Assembly (NCBI GenBank): GCA_963772585.1
Contig: CAVYXV010000010.1
Span: forward strand, 1-64,000
Direction: 5' to 3'
From: CAVVXN01 sp963772585
Lineage (GTDB): Bacteria > Planctomycetota > PLA2 > JAEUHO01
Length of the DNA stretch: 64,000 bases
The notes under the pieces are model-generated. The model was not told the origin of the DNA, did not search any database, and was given only the letters and a program-made list of their open reading frames with translations. A program made the translations under genes and the position numbers. Shown here piece after piece: positions 40,716 to 49,594 of the stretch (position 1 is its first letter; each line of letters opens with the position of its first letter).

Positions 40716-40909
40716 GGTCGTCCTCCGGTTCGTTTCCTGTATGGGCTTCCTCCCGGTGTGGGCCGGCGCGCTCCTTCCGACGGGGCGGCCCCCCGGCACG
40801 AAGGTGAACGACATTCCGGCGCGGAGAAGGTCACGAAAACCCGCGGAGAGCCCGCCGCCGGCGTCCCGGATCCGGAGGGGGGCGGCGCTACGATGGGCCC
40901 GAATCCGCC
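40716..40909. promoter_or_regulatory. divergent promoter region between two sigma genes
   Basis: 194 bp separating the minus-strand ECF sigma (start 40715) and the plus-strand ECF sigma (start 40910). It must contain two promoters. A less GC-rich stretch CGAAGGTGAACGACATTCC lies at 40799-40817. No clear consensus or inverted repeat is recognised. Confidence 0.4.
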
Positions 40910-41428
40910 ATGGACCCCAGCTCCAGCCGCTACTTCCACGAGTGCTACGCCGTGCTCCACCGGCTCGCCGGTGGGTTCATGCAGGCCCAGCCCGCGGGGC
41001 ACACCCTCCAGCCGACCGCGCTCGTCTCGGAAGCCTGGATGCGGATGTCCGGGTCGGAGGACCGCGTCTTCGAGAGCACGCAGCAGTTCCTCGGCTTCGC
41101 GGCGCGCGCCATGCGGAGCGTCCTGGTGGACCACGCGCGGGCGAAGGCCCGGGTCCGCCGCGGCCACGGCTTGACGCGGCAGGACGCCACCACGGCGACG
41201 ACCACGCGCGACCTGAACCGACTGGTCCAGATCATCGACGTGGACGAGGCGCTGACGGACCTCGAGGGCATGGGGCGGCGGTCGGCGCGGGCGGCCCAGG
41301 TCGTGGAGTTGCGCTACTTCTTCGGGTTCACGCTCGACGAGGTGGCCGAGGCGCTCGGCGAGAGCAAGAGCACCGTCAAGCGCCACTGGGACTTCGCCCG
41401 CGTCTGGCTGCGGGAGCGCCTCCGGTGA
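40910..41428 (+). CDS. ECF sigma factor (planctomycete kinase-associated type)
   Basis: This 172-residue sigma factor is of the class common in planctomycetes and acidobacteria: HRLAGGFMQAQPAGHTLQPT, ALVSEAWMRM, FLGFAARAMRSVLVDHARAK in region 2, and VVELRYFFGFTLDEVAEALG plus STVKRHWDFARVWLRERL in region 4. These genes typically precede a Ser/Thr kinase, as here, where the stop overlaps the kinase GTG (GTGA). Phosphorylation is a plausible control, as known for some kinase-linked ECF groups. Confidence 0.93.
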   Translation: MDPSSSRYFHECYAVLHRLAGGFMQAQPAGHTLQPTALVSEAWMRMSGSEDRVFESTQQFLGFAARAMRSVLVDHARAKARVRRGHGLTRQDATTATTTRDLNRLVQIIDVDEALTDLEGMGRRSARAAQVVELRYFFGFTLDEVAEALGESKSTVKRHWDFARVWLRERLR

Positions 41429-44400
41429 CGCGGGCCGGGGAGGACCGCCTCCGGCGGGCCTTCGACGAGGTGCTCGACCTCCCCGAGGAGGAGCGGCCGG
41501 CCTTCGTCCGGCGCCGCTACGCCGCCGAAGAGGACCTTCGCGACCTCCTCCTCGGGATGCTCGATCCGCCGGACGCCGCCGACCTCTTCCGCCCCCTGGG
41601 CGCGGACGAGGTCGCACGGATCGTTGCCTCTCCCCCGCCGGCGTCCGATCCCTCGCTCCCGGAAGAGGTCGTCGAGGGGCTGTTGGTCGGCGGGCGATAC
41701 GAGCTGGGGCCACGGCTCGGAACCGGCGGCGCGGGGGTGGTCCACCGGGCCACGGACCGGATCACCGGGGACCCCGTGGCGGTGAAGGTCCTCCCGCGAG
41801 GCGGAGGGGGGCCGCAGGCGGACGCGCGCCGGGAGGCCTCGACGCTGAGACTCCTGCGCCTTCCCGGCGTCGTGGGCCTGATCGACGACGGCGTCCTCGA
41901 CGGGCGACCCTACCTGGTCACCGAGCTCGTGGACGGGCGTCCCTTCCCCGGCCGGCCGGGCGCGCACGCGTGGGTGGAGATCGAGCGCCAGACCCGTGCC
42001 CTGCTCGAGACGCTCGAGCGCGTCCACCGCGCCGGCATCGTGCACGCCGACCTGAAGCCCGCGAACGTCCTCGTGGGCGCCGATGGCGTCCCCGTCGTCC
42101 TCGACCTGGGGATCGCCCGACCCGTCCGCGAGGACGCCGCGCGAGCCACCGGGTGGAATCCGCTGGGAACGCCCGGGTACATGGCCCCGGAGCAGGCGGC
42201 GGGCGAGAGCGTCCTGCCCCGGTCGGATCTCTACGCCGTCGGGGTGATGCTCCGGGAGGCGCTGACGGGAAGGCGCTACCGTCCGAGCGCGACCCGGGAC
42301 GTCGCGCGCCTCGGCTTCCGCTTGCAGCGAACGGGGGTCGATCGCCGGGCGCCCGAGGCCGTCGAGGCGCCGGAGCGCGTCCGGCGTCTCTTGGCGTCGC
42401 TGCTGCAGACGGACCCCGCCGCTCGGCCCGCCTCCGCGGCCGAGGCGCTGGCCGCTCTGGTGGGCGAGGGCGGCTCGGGGCGCCGGCCCCTGCCCTTCGT
42501 GGGACGGGAGGCGGAGCTGGAGGCGGTCCTGCGGGCGGCCCGCGCCGGAGAGGCCGTCGCGATCGAGGGGCCCGTGGGATCGGGGCGGACGCGGCTGCTC
42601 CAGGAGGCGGCGGGCTGCCTCGCCGAGGAGGGCGTGCCCCGGCCCTCGCCCGCGACGGGCGCGGGGGCGCGGAGGATCGCCCTCGGCCCCCTGCGGGAGG
42701 AGGAGCTCCGGGGCCTCTTCCACGGGCCGGACGTGCTGCTCCATCTCCGGGAGGACGGCGCGCGGGAGCTGTGGCGCCGCACCGGGGGCTGGCCGGGTCT
42801 TCTCGCGGCGGAGCTCGACGCCTGGAGTCGGGCCGGTCTGGGCTGGTGGGAGGAGCGGCTCTACACCGTGCGGCGCTCGGACCTCGCCCGGCTCGCGCAC
42901 GACAGCCGGCCGCTGGCGGTCCCTCCCCCGCCCGCGTCTTCGCCGTCGCTCGACGAGGCGGATCAGGTGCTCCTCGCCGCGGCGGAACTCGCGGGAGGAG
43001 CGGCCACGGCGACGGTGCTCGCGAGGATCGGCGGGAGCGAGGCCGAGGCGCGGGTCGAGCGCCTCCTCGGGCGCGGTCTGCTCGCGGACACGGGCAACGG
43101 CGTGCTTCGTCCCACGGCCCTGCGGGAGTCGGTGCGGGACCGCATCGGGCGGGAGGCCGCAGCGCTCCACGGTGCCATCGCCGACGCCTTGCCTCCGGGG
43201 GACGGTCGTCAGGGCCTCCATCTCGCCGCCGCGGGACGCACGGAGGAGGCGCTGCCGGCGATCGCCGGCGCCGCGCGGACGCGACTGCGGGACGGGGACG
43301 TCCACGAGGCGCAGGCGCTCCTCGCGCCGGCCCTGGCGGGGCTCGGTGGGACGCCCCCGACCGACGCGGTCTACCGCCTCCTCGAGCTCCACCTCCAGGT
43401 CGCGATCCTTCTCGGTCGCCGCGGTGCATTCGACGAGCACCTCCACGTGCTCGGGCGATTCGCCCCGACGCCCCGGCTCGACCAGCTCGAACGCACGGCC
43501 CGCGCCGCGATCCACGGGCAGGATGCCGAGGAGGAGCGTGCGCTCGCCGAGGCACCGGCCTACGAGGACGCCTGGAGCGACGACGGGCTCCGCGCGATCA
43601 TCGCGGTTCGCATGTACGCGGCGCATCGGCTGGCCGGCGAGCCGCTGGACCGGGAACGGGAGCGGCTCGAGGCCTTCGCGGCCCGCTCGGGCATCGCCCT
43701 TGCCCACGCCGCGGCGGCGGGCGCGCGCGGCTGGGCCGCCTACCGGGCCGGGCGGCACGAGGAGGCGGCCCGCCACTACCTCGCAGCGGCCGACCGTACG
43801 CCCTTCCGCATCACTCGCGCCACGATCCTCCAAAACGCGGCGGCCGCATTCCTCTCCACGGACGATCCGGGGCGCGCCGAGCCCCTGGCGCGCGAGGCGC
43901 TCGCGCTCGCCCAGGCGCGGCGCATGCCGATGCTGGAGTTGCGTGCCCGGACCTGCCTGCGTTCGGTTCGCTATCGCCGGGGGGAGGACCTGGAGCCCGA
44001 CCTGACCTTCGCCCTGGCCGCTCGCGGGGTGGGCACACCCGGGGTCACGGCGAGCGCGGAGTTGCAGGAGGCCGCCTTCGCGTGGCGCCGGGGGCGCAAC
44101 GCCCTCGCTCGCGAGCTGGCCCGCAGCGCGGCCCGCGACCTCCCGGGAAGGGGTAGCTCCGGTTCCCGGTCGGTGGCGCGGGCGCTCGCCCTCGCCGCCA
44201 CCGACGACCCGGACCCCGAAGAGGCCCGCGCCCTCCTGGCCGAGGTCGCCGCCATCGATCCCGGCTACGCGCTCCAGGCGGCGGCGCTGGTGGCGGGATC
44301 GCTGCCCGCGCTGACGGGCGAGGCGAGGTCACGGGTCGGCCCGCTCCGCAGCGGCTGGCCCGTCCGGCGGCGCCGCCTGCGCCTGCACGTGCTCTCGCTG

Positions 44401-44454
44401 GAGGAGGTGGAGCGACGGCTGAATCTCGCTCCGGATGAAATCCAGCGGTCCTGA
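41425..44454 (+). CDS. large Ser/Thr protein kinase with ATPase-like and TPR-like regions
   Basis: This 1009-residue protein has an N-terminal ~90-residue lead, then a kinase domain ~90-350: glycine loop LGTGGAGVVHRAT, Lys in VAVKVL, catalytic IVHADLKPANVL, DLG variant of DFG (VLDLGIARP), GTPGYMAPEQ. Residues ~355-590 start PFVGREAELEAVLRA with P-loop GPVGSGRTR, as in AAA_16/MalT-type ATPases (Lys replaced by Arg in the P-loop). The rest is helical TPR-like repeat. No transmembrane helix. It is coupled to the upstream ECF sigma, so it probably integrates a signal with sigma activity. Confidence 0.88.
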   Translation: MTRAGEDRLRRAFDEVLDLPEEERPAFVRRRYAAEEDLRDLLLGMLDPPDAADLFRPLGADEVARIVASPPPASDPSLPEEVVEGLLVGGRYELGPRLGTGGAGVVHRATDRITGDPVAVKVLPRGGGGPQADARREASTLRLLRLPGVVGLIDDGVLDGRPYLVTELVDGRPFPGRPGAHAWVEIERQTRALLETLERVHRAGIVHADLKPANVLVGADGVPVVLDLGIARPVREDAARATGWNPLGTPGYMAPEQAAGESVLPRSDLYAVGVMLREALTGRRYRPSATRDVARLGFRLQRTGVDRRAPEAVEAPERVRRLLASLLQTDPAARPASAAEALAALVGEGGSGRRPLPFVGREAELEAVLRAARAGEAVAIEGPVGSGRTRLLQEAAGCLAEEGVPRPSPATGAGARRIALGPLREEELRGLFHGPDVLLHLREDGARELWRRTGGWPGLLAAELDAWSRAGLGWWEERLYTVRRSDLARLAHDSRPLAVPPPPASSPSLDEADQVLLAAAELAGGAATATVLARIGGSEAEARVERLLGRGLLADTGNGVLRPTALRESVRDRIGREAAALHGAIADALPPGDGRQGLHLAAAGRTEEALPAIAGAARTRLRDGDVHEAQALLAPALAGLGGTPPTDAVYRLLELHLQVAILLGRRGAFDEHLHVLGRFAPTPRLDQLERTARAAIHGQDAEEERALAEAPAYEDAWSDDGLRAIIAVRMYAAHRLAGEPLDRERERLEAFAARSGIALAHAAAAGARGWAAYRAGRHEEAARHYLAAADRTPFRITRATILQNAAAAFLSTDDPGRAEPLAREALALAQARRMPMLELRARTCLRSVRYRRGEDLEPDLTFALAARGVGTPGVTASAELQEAAFAWRRGRNALARELARSAARDLPGRGSSGSRSVARALALAATDDPDPEEARALLAEVAAIDPGYALQAAALVAGSLPALTGEARSRVGPLRSGWPVRRRRLRLHVLSLEEVERRLNLAPDEIQRS

Positions 44455-44521
44455 ACGCGGAAGAGACGGTTGGGAGCGGGCGAGCCGCTCCCGAGACCTC
44501 CTCCGCGGAAAGGATCGCGCC

Positions 44522-44956
44522 ATGACCACTTGGCTTCGCTCTCCCCTCGCCCCGCTCCTCGGCGCGGGGCTGCTCCTCGCAGCCGTCGCCGCCCTCGCGA
44601 CGCCCGCATCGTCTCCGGGCACGGAGCCCGGGTACGACGGCTTCCGGGTCCTGCTCCGGCAGGGGGACGGGAAGGACGACACGGACGGCGTCTACGAGCT
44701 CTACCAGTACGACCCCAACCTCCCGACGGCGTGGGAGCGCGTCGCGGAGGACCCCGTCACGAAGGAGATCACCGACGTCCTGATCCTCGGGCCGACGTAC
44801 GTTGCGCCGGACCCCAAGGGCGAGGTCCCCGTCGACTGGCAGCCGATCGAGGGAGCGACGTTCCCGGACCTCGCGGCGTTCGTCGACTGGATCGTGGACA
44901 CGTACCCCCACATCCAGGGCCCCGACGACCTGACCATCCTCGAACCCTCGAACTGA
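44522..44956 (+). CDS. secreted protein of unknown function
   Basis: This 144-residue protein has an N-terminal signal peptide (SPLAPLLGAGLLLAAVAALA) and an acidic mature part with several Tyr/Trp/Asp (YDGFRVLLRQGDGKDDTDGV, YELYQYDPNLPTAWERVAED, VDWIVDTYPHIQGPDDL). No family recognised. ATG 44522 has GGAAAGG upstream. It precedes a secreted protease gene by 8 bp and may be part of the same transcript. Confidence 0.65.
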   Translation: MTTWLRSPLAPLLGAGLLLAAVAALATPASSPGTEPGYDGFRVLLRQGDGKDDTDGVYELYQYDPNLPTAWERVAEDPVTKEITDVLILGPTYVAPDPKGEVPVDWQPIEGATFPDLAAFVDWIVDTYPHIQGPDDLTILEPSN

Positions 44957-44964
44957 GCCCCGCC

Positions 44965-46052
44965 GTGCGCCGCCCCGTTCCCCCCGGACGGCTGGGACTG
45001 CTGGGGCTGCTGGCGTTGCTCGCGGCGTGGCTCGCGCCCGTCCCCGCGGCTCCCCGGGCCGGGGAGCCGCGGGCCGACGCCGTCGCGCGGAGCCGCAACT
45101 ACGGGCCGCGCGACTACGAGACCCTGCTCGAACGCTCCCGGAGCACGGTCGGCCTCGCGCTGAGGCGCACGCGACGCGTGATCGCGTCGGGAGTGATCGT
45201 GGGGGAGGACCTGGTGCTGACCTGCCGGCACCCGACCCACCGTCGGCGGGGCGGCGCCGAGCGCCGCGCCCCGGACACGCTGGTCGTGGAGCGCCGGATG
45301 GGTAGCAGGCGCGAGGAACATCCCGTCCTCGCCTACGCGTGGACCAGCGCTCGTCACGACGCCTGCCTGCTCCGCGTCGGGAGCGACCCCGCGGGGCGCG
45401 GCTTCGCCGCGCGCGACGTCCGGCGGCTTTCCACGGAGCGGCTGCGCGAGAACGACCCCGTCTACGTGATCCACCGCCCGCGCGGCGGGCCGCTCAGGAT
45501 TGCCGACGACGCGCGGGTCCTCTTCCCCTACGAGGCGTCCGCCCAGGACGCGCTCCGTCTCGACGCCCCGCCTTGCGCGCACTACGTTCCCGTGCCCGGC
45601 GGCGGCGTGTTTCTCAATCTCAGCCCCCGATGGGGGGGCAGCCGACCCTCGCGATCGACGGCGAGACCCTCCACGGGAGCTCCGGCGCGCCGGTCTACGC
45701 AAAGGCCACGCACGCTCTCGTGGGGATCCTCTACGCGGGCTCCGACCGCCGTGCGGCCCGCGAGGGGTCGGTACGCGTGCTCCAGGAAGCCGTCCTGCCG
45801 GCACGCGCGATCCTCGAGGACCTGCCCCGGGATCTCCGCCTTCGGCTCGGAAGCGCCGACAGCAGGTCCGGCGCGGAGGCGAACCGCCCCGGCGCGTCGG
45901 GCCGCAGCAGCCGATCGGCGACCGCGGCGAGATCCCTCGGCGCCCGCGGGGCGACGGCTCTCACCGGCAAGGGCGGACCCCTCAGGCGCCGCTCGACGAG
46001 CGTCGACTCCCCACCCTCGCCGTGCGGCAGCGCGCCCGTGAGCGCGAGGTAG
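44965..46052 (+). pseudogene. trypsin-like serine protease, frameshifted in a G tract
   Basis: A GTG at 44965 starts a signal peptide (LGLLGLLALLAAWLAPVPA), then a chymotrypsin-like domain: ASGVIVGEDLVLTCRHPTH with the catalytic His, RHDACLLRVGSDP with the catalytic Asp, and in another frame DGETLHGSSGAPVYAK with the catalytic Ser. The shift lies in a 7-G run at 45632-45638; one more G restores the frame. This may be a sequence error or a phase-variable tract. The last ~55 codons overlap the convergent kinase gene and look like antisense, so the true end is uncertain. Confidence 0.75.
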
Positions 46053-46810
46053 AGAAGCGCGCCGAGCGCGTAGAGGTCCGAGGCCACCGAGGACGCCGCA
46101 CCTCGCAGCCGCGCGGGCGAGAGGAACGCCGGCGTGCCCGCGGGCACGCCCTCCTCCCCGGGGCCCGTCGCCGCGCCGAAGTCGATCACCGTCACCGCAC
46201 CCTCCGCCGAGACGAGCACGTTCGCGGGCTTCAGGTCGCCGTGGACGACGCCCCGGGCGTGCATCCGCGACACCACTCCGACCAACGTCGCGAACCGCCG
46301 CCCAAGCGCGCGGCCCGTCGCCTCGCCGGGGAACGGTCCTCCCTGTACGCGCTCCGTCGCCATCCACGTTCGGCCGTCCGTGGCGCCCCACGCCAACAGG
46401 CGGACCACGCCCGCGATTCGCAGACGGCGGAGGATCCGGATCTCCCGGCCCACGGACGCGCCCCCTCTCCGTCCCAGCTTCACCGCGACGGTGCGAGCAC
46501 CGCGGCGGTCCCGGGCCGCGTGGACGCGTCCGCCGGCGCCCCGTCCGAGGAGAGGGCCCAGGGCGTAGCGCTCCTCGAGACGGGGGCCCTCGCCGTCCGG
46601 TTCCGCACACGCGTCCGCGCGCCCCTCGGGCCATTCGTCGCCGCTCTCGAGCAGCCAGAGGACCGCCCGCCTCCGCCCCGCGGCCGCGCGGCCGAGGACC
46701 GCCTCCCGCCCGGTCCCCTCGTGGCGGAGCGCCGCCCGGAGGAGTCGGCGCTCCTCGGGATCGAGGAGGAGGAAGGCCGGAACTCGGCAGGTCGTCCCGA
46801 GGATCCTCAA
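45731..46810 (-). CDS. Ser/Thr protein kinase
   Basis: This 359-residue cytosolic kinase has a leader of ~75 residues (VPAFLLLDPEERRLLRAALR), then the catalytic domain: LLGRGAGGRVHAARD, VAVKLGRR, GVVHGDLKPANVLV, VIDFGAATG, PAFLSPARLRG in place of the APE motif, SDLYALGALLYLALTG. The tail beyond residue ~320 overlaps the convergent protease frame by about 320 bp and is probably not conserved. A TTG at 46810, 3 bp after the FHA kinase stop, is the likely start, making a two-kinase operon. Confidence 0.85.
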   Translation of the reverse strand: MRILGTTCRVPAFLLLDPEERRLLRAALRHEGTGREAVLGRAAAGRRRAVLWLLESGDEWPEGRADACAEPDGEGPRLEERYALGPLLGRGAGGRVHAARDRRGARTVAVKLGRRGGASVGREIRILRRLRIAGVVRLLAWGATDGRTWMATERVQGGPFPGEATGRALGRRFATLVGVVSRMHARGVVHGDLKPANVLVSAEGAVTVIDFGAATGPGEEGVPAGTPAFLSPARLRGAASSVASDLYALGALLYLALTGALPHGEGGESTLVERRLRGPPLPVRAVAPRAPRDLAAVADRLLRPDAPGRFASAPDLLSALPSRRRRSRGRSSRIARAGRTASWSTRTDPSRAARRSEPA

Positions 46811-46813
46811 GCC

Positions 46814-48172
46814 TCACCCGGAGGCCCGCAGGGCGTCCCGCATGCTCCGGGCCGAGGGCCATCGCCGGCGTGGATCCGCCTCGAGGGCGCGCGCCACGAC
46901 TCCCACGAGGTCCCTTCCGAGGTCCGGTCGGAGCGTCCCCAGCGGCGCGCCGCCGGGTCGCGCTCCCCGGGGGCCCGGACTCCCGTCGGCCGGCGTGCGC
47001 CCGGTCAGGCAGTAGTGGAGGGTGGCCCCGACGCCGTACACGTCGGCGCGTACGTCGTGGCGTCGCGCGTCGAAGACGCACTCCGGGGCGAGGTATCCCG
47101 GCGTGCCGCGGAAGTCGCCGGTCCTCGTGAGGCCCCAGGTCGCGCGGCGGCTCGCGGGCACGGCGAGGCCGAAGTCCACGAGCACGATGCGCCCGACGCC
47201 CTGCCCAGGCGCCAGCATCACGTTGGCCGGCTTCACGTCGCGGTGCAGGATGCGGTGTCGGTGGGCGTGGTCGAGCGCCTCCAGGATTCCGTCGGCCACC
47301 CGCCGCGCCTCCGTCTCCGGGAGCGGGCCGTCGATCTCGACCCAGGAGGCCAGATCGGGGCCGTCCACGTAGTCCATGACCAGGAAGACGTCGCCGCCCT
47401 TGCGGCCGGCGGCGTGCACCCGGGCGATGCCCGGGTGATCGAGGGCACCGGCGGTCTCCACCTCCCGCAGGAACGCGCTGATCCTCGCCTCCCGGTCTTC
47501 GCCGTCCGCCGGCTCCAGGCGCTTGATCGCCACCGTGCGGCCGGTCGCGCGCTCGATGGCGGTGTAGACGCGGCTGAAGGCGCCCCGGCCGATTTCCTCG
47601 AGCACGCGGTAGGCGCGGAGGTTCGTCCGGGGGATGCGACCGGCGAAGAGGCCGCGGCGTTGGATGGCGAGCCTCAGGGCGGCCTTCCCGGTCCTCACCA
47701 GCGCGCCGCTCGACACGCGGGCCGTGTCGATGGCGCGTCCTCCGATCCGCGTCCCTCCCGCCGGTCCCAGGTGGTCCACGAGGATGCCTGCCTCCTCCGT
47801 CGCGGTGACGAGCACGTGCCGCTCCGCCATGGACGGGTCGGTGAGGCGCCGGAGCGCCGCGTCGGGCGTCCCCCGTCTTCCCAGCACCACGGAGGCGGGT
47901 ACGGGAAAGCGGAGATCCAGGCCCGCGTCCTGGCCTTCCAGGACCTCGACGACGAGGTGGGAGGCGACCGGTCGCGATTTCCTTCGGATTTTCGTGACCC
48001 TCTCCGGCGGCAAACGACGTGTATGGGGGTAGAGGCCGCGTTCGCACCGACCCCGCCATGATCCGCCTCCCACCCCCGGCCCCGACGTCGGGGCCGGACG
48101 TGCGAACGCTGGAGAAGAGGACGAGACGTGTTCTCCGTCGCGGGCCGGCCAACCTGGTCGTGCCGCGACCAT
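46814..48172 (-). CDS. FHA-like domain Ser/Thr protein kinase
   Basis: A 452-residue reading frame; the conserved part begins around residue 70 with an FHA-like phosphothreonine-binding domain (HLVVEVLEGQDAGLDLRFPV, VVLGRRG, SMAERHVLV). The kinase domain at ~185-450 has IGRGAFSRVYTAIE, VAIKRLEP, ILHRDVKPANVML, LVDFGLA, GTPGYLAPE. All catalytic residues are present. The start is uncertain: 48172 is the longest, TTG 48013 is closer to the domain and a GGAGAGGG lies at ~48000. The next kinase gene begins 3 bp downstream. Confidence 0.85.
   Translation of the reverse strand: MVAARPGWPARDGEHVSSSSPAFARPAPTSGPGVGGGSWRGRCERGLYPHTRRLPPERVTKIRRKSRPVASHLVVEVLEGQDAGLDLRFPVPASVVLGRRGTPDAALRRLTDPSMAERHVLVTATEEAGILVDHLGPAGGTRIGGRAIDTARVSSGALVRTGKAALRLAIQRRGLFAGRIPRTNLRAYRVLEEIGRGAFSRVYTAIERATGRTVAIKRLEPADGEDREARISAFLREVETAGALDHPGIARVHAAGRKGGDVFLVMDYVDGPDLASWVEIDGPLPETEARRVADGILEALDHAHRHRILHRDVKPANVMLAPGQGVGRIVLVDFGLAVPASRRATWGLTRTGDFRGTPGYLAPECVFDARRHDVRADVYGVGATLHYCLTGRTPADGSPGPRGARPGGAPLGTLRPDLGRDLVGVVARALEADPRRRWPSARSMRDALRASG
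48076..48097. repeat. 22-bp perfect palindrome
   Basis: CCGGCCCCGACGTCGGGGCCGG, centred on GACGTC. If the FHA-kinase gene starts at 48013 this sits in its upstream region and could be an operator or hairpin; otherwise it lies in the coding sequence. Confidence 0.5.
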
Positions 48173-48176
48173 CCGC

Positions 48177-48205
48177 GGCGGGAGTGCCCTCGGGGCACTC
48201 CCGCC
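48177..48205 (-). terminator. terminator hairpin after the response-regulator gene
   Basis: GGCGGGAGTGCCC (48177-48189), loop TCG, GGGCACTCCCGCC (48193-48205): a perfect 13-bp stem, 24 bp past the stop of the minus-strand regulator gene. Confidence 0.7.
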
Positions 48206-48229
48206 CCTCCGGCGGGGCTGGGGCGCGGG

Positions 48230-49120
48230 TCAGTCCGTGCGCTTCACCATCGTGATCTCGTTGCCCCGCGCATTGAAGACCACTTCATCCATGAAGGTGC
48301 GGATCAGAAGCACCCCGCGCCCGCTCGCGCGCAGGATGTTCTCCGGGTCGCGGGGATCAGGGAGCGAGGCCACGTCGAAACCCGGCCCGTCGTCGCGAAC
48401 CACGAACTCCGCCCGCCCGGGCGCGAACCGGACCGCGACCCAGACCTTCCTCTCCGCGTACGGCGCCCGCGCCCGGCGGGCCTCCGCCTCCTCGTGGTAG
48501 TGCGCGAACGACGTCTCGCGGAGCGAGGAGTCGAGTTCCAGATTCCCGTGGTCGATGGCGTTGTCGAGGGCCTCCGTGAGGGCCGTGCCGACCTGGATGC
48601 GCTCCGTGCTCTCCAGCCCCGTCAGGCGGGCCAGGCACTCCTGCAGGTATCCCACGAGGACGCGCGCGGCCCGCCGGTCGTTCTCGAGGATGAAGCGCGC
48701 CTCGTGGTGGTCCAGCAGCGTCCGGACGCGCGCACGCTCCGTCGCGGCGGCCGCCGCCTCGAGGACCGTGGCGATGGCCCTCGGCAGGTCGCGCTTCAGG
48801 CTCCGCTTGGGCACGTAGTGGGACGCTCCGCTCCGGAGCGCCTCCACGGCGATCCGTTCGCTCCCGTGAGCCGTGACCAGCACGACGGGGACGGTCGGGT
48901 ACTCCGCAGCGAGACACCGGACCAGTTCCAATCCGTCCATGTCCGGCATCTGCAGGTCGGTCAGGACGAGCGCCGGCCGGTTCGCCTCGACCACCGCGAG
49001 CGCGGCGCGTCCGTCCGTGGCGGTGACCGGCTCGAAGCCGGCCGCGCGCACGTAGGCGGTCGTGATCGCGAGGTCGACCGCGGAGTCGTCGACGACGAGG
49101 ATGGTATCCGTCGGCGGCAT
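48230..49120 (-). CDS. response regulator fused to RsbW-like ATPase
   Basis: This 296-residue protein has an N-terminal receiver domain (ILVVDDSAVDLAIT with acidic pocket, LVLTDLQMPDMDGLELVRCL with phospho-Asp, VLVTAHGSE, Lys in HYVPKRSLKRDL). The C-terminal HATPase_c_2 domain has TALTEALDNAIDHGNLELDS (N-box) and VVRDDGPGFDVASLPDP (G1), with GRGVLLIRTFMDEV. This combination is typical of anti-sigma kinase-type outputs in partner switching, where phosphorylation of the receiver would tune a serine kinase. It stands alone with its own terminator. Confidence 0.9.
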   Translation of the reverse strand: MPPTDTILVVDDSAVDLAITTAYVRAAGFEPVTATDGRAALAVVEANRPALVLTDLQMPDMDGLELVRCLAAEYPTVPVVLVTAHGSERIAVEALRSGASHYVPKRSLKRDLPRAIATVLEAAAAATERARVRTLLDHHEARFILENDRRAARVLVGYLQECLARLTGLESTERIQVGTALTEALDNAIDHGNLELDSSLRETSFAHYHEEAEARRARAPYAERKVWVAVRFAPGRAEFVVRDDGPGFDVASLPDPRDPENILRASGRGVLLIRTFMDEVVFNARGNEITMVKRTD

Positions 49121-49136
49121 GGGCCCCCCTTGGGCG

Positions 49137-49553
49137 TCAGGACGACGGCGCCCGAAGCGTGTCCTCGTCCCCCGTCGGGATGACGTCCTTCCCCGCGATC
49201 ATGAGCATCACCGTGCGTTCACGAGCGCGTGTCCGGTGGACGACGCCGCGGGGCACCGTGAAACCCTGACGCGGGCCGAGACGGACGGTCTGCTCGCCGT
49301 CGTCCGTCCGCGTATCGATCTCCAGCCGCCCCTCCAGGACGTAGAAGAACTCGTCCTCGTTCTCGTGATGGTGCCAGTGGAAATCCCCCCGGACGATTCC
49401 GACCCGGATCACGGAATCGTTCACTACGCACAGGGACTGGTTGAACCACGCCTCCTCGCACTCGTCGGCGAGCCGGCCGACGTCGACGGTCTCCAGGGGC
49501 CCGAATGCGACGTCGGTGCGGATGTGGTAGTCGGGTCGATCGGGCGCGGTCAT
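49137..49553 (-). CDS. cupin-domain protein
   Basis: This 138-residue single cupin has GDFHWHHHENEDEFFYVLEG (20 residues), which supplies His/His/Glu metal ligands, and PRQGFTVPRGVVHRT gives the second cupin motif. Such small cupins include mannose-6-phosphate isomerase-like and dioxygenase-like proteins; the substrate is unknown. ATG 49553 has GGAG upstream and is preferred to 49565. Confidence 0.85.
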   Translation of the reverse strand: MTAPDRPDYHIRTDVAFGPLETVDVGRLADECEEAWFNQSLCVVNDSVIRVGIVRGDFHWHHHENEDEFFYVLEGRLEIDTRTDDGEQTVRLGPRQGFTVPRGVVHRTRARERTVMLMIAGKDVIPTGDEDTLRAPSS

Positions 49554-49594
49554 GGTCGGCTCCATGCGGTTCGTGGATCATGCGGGCTCGGCCG

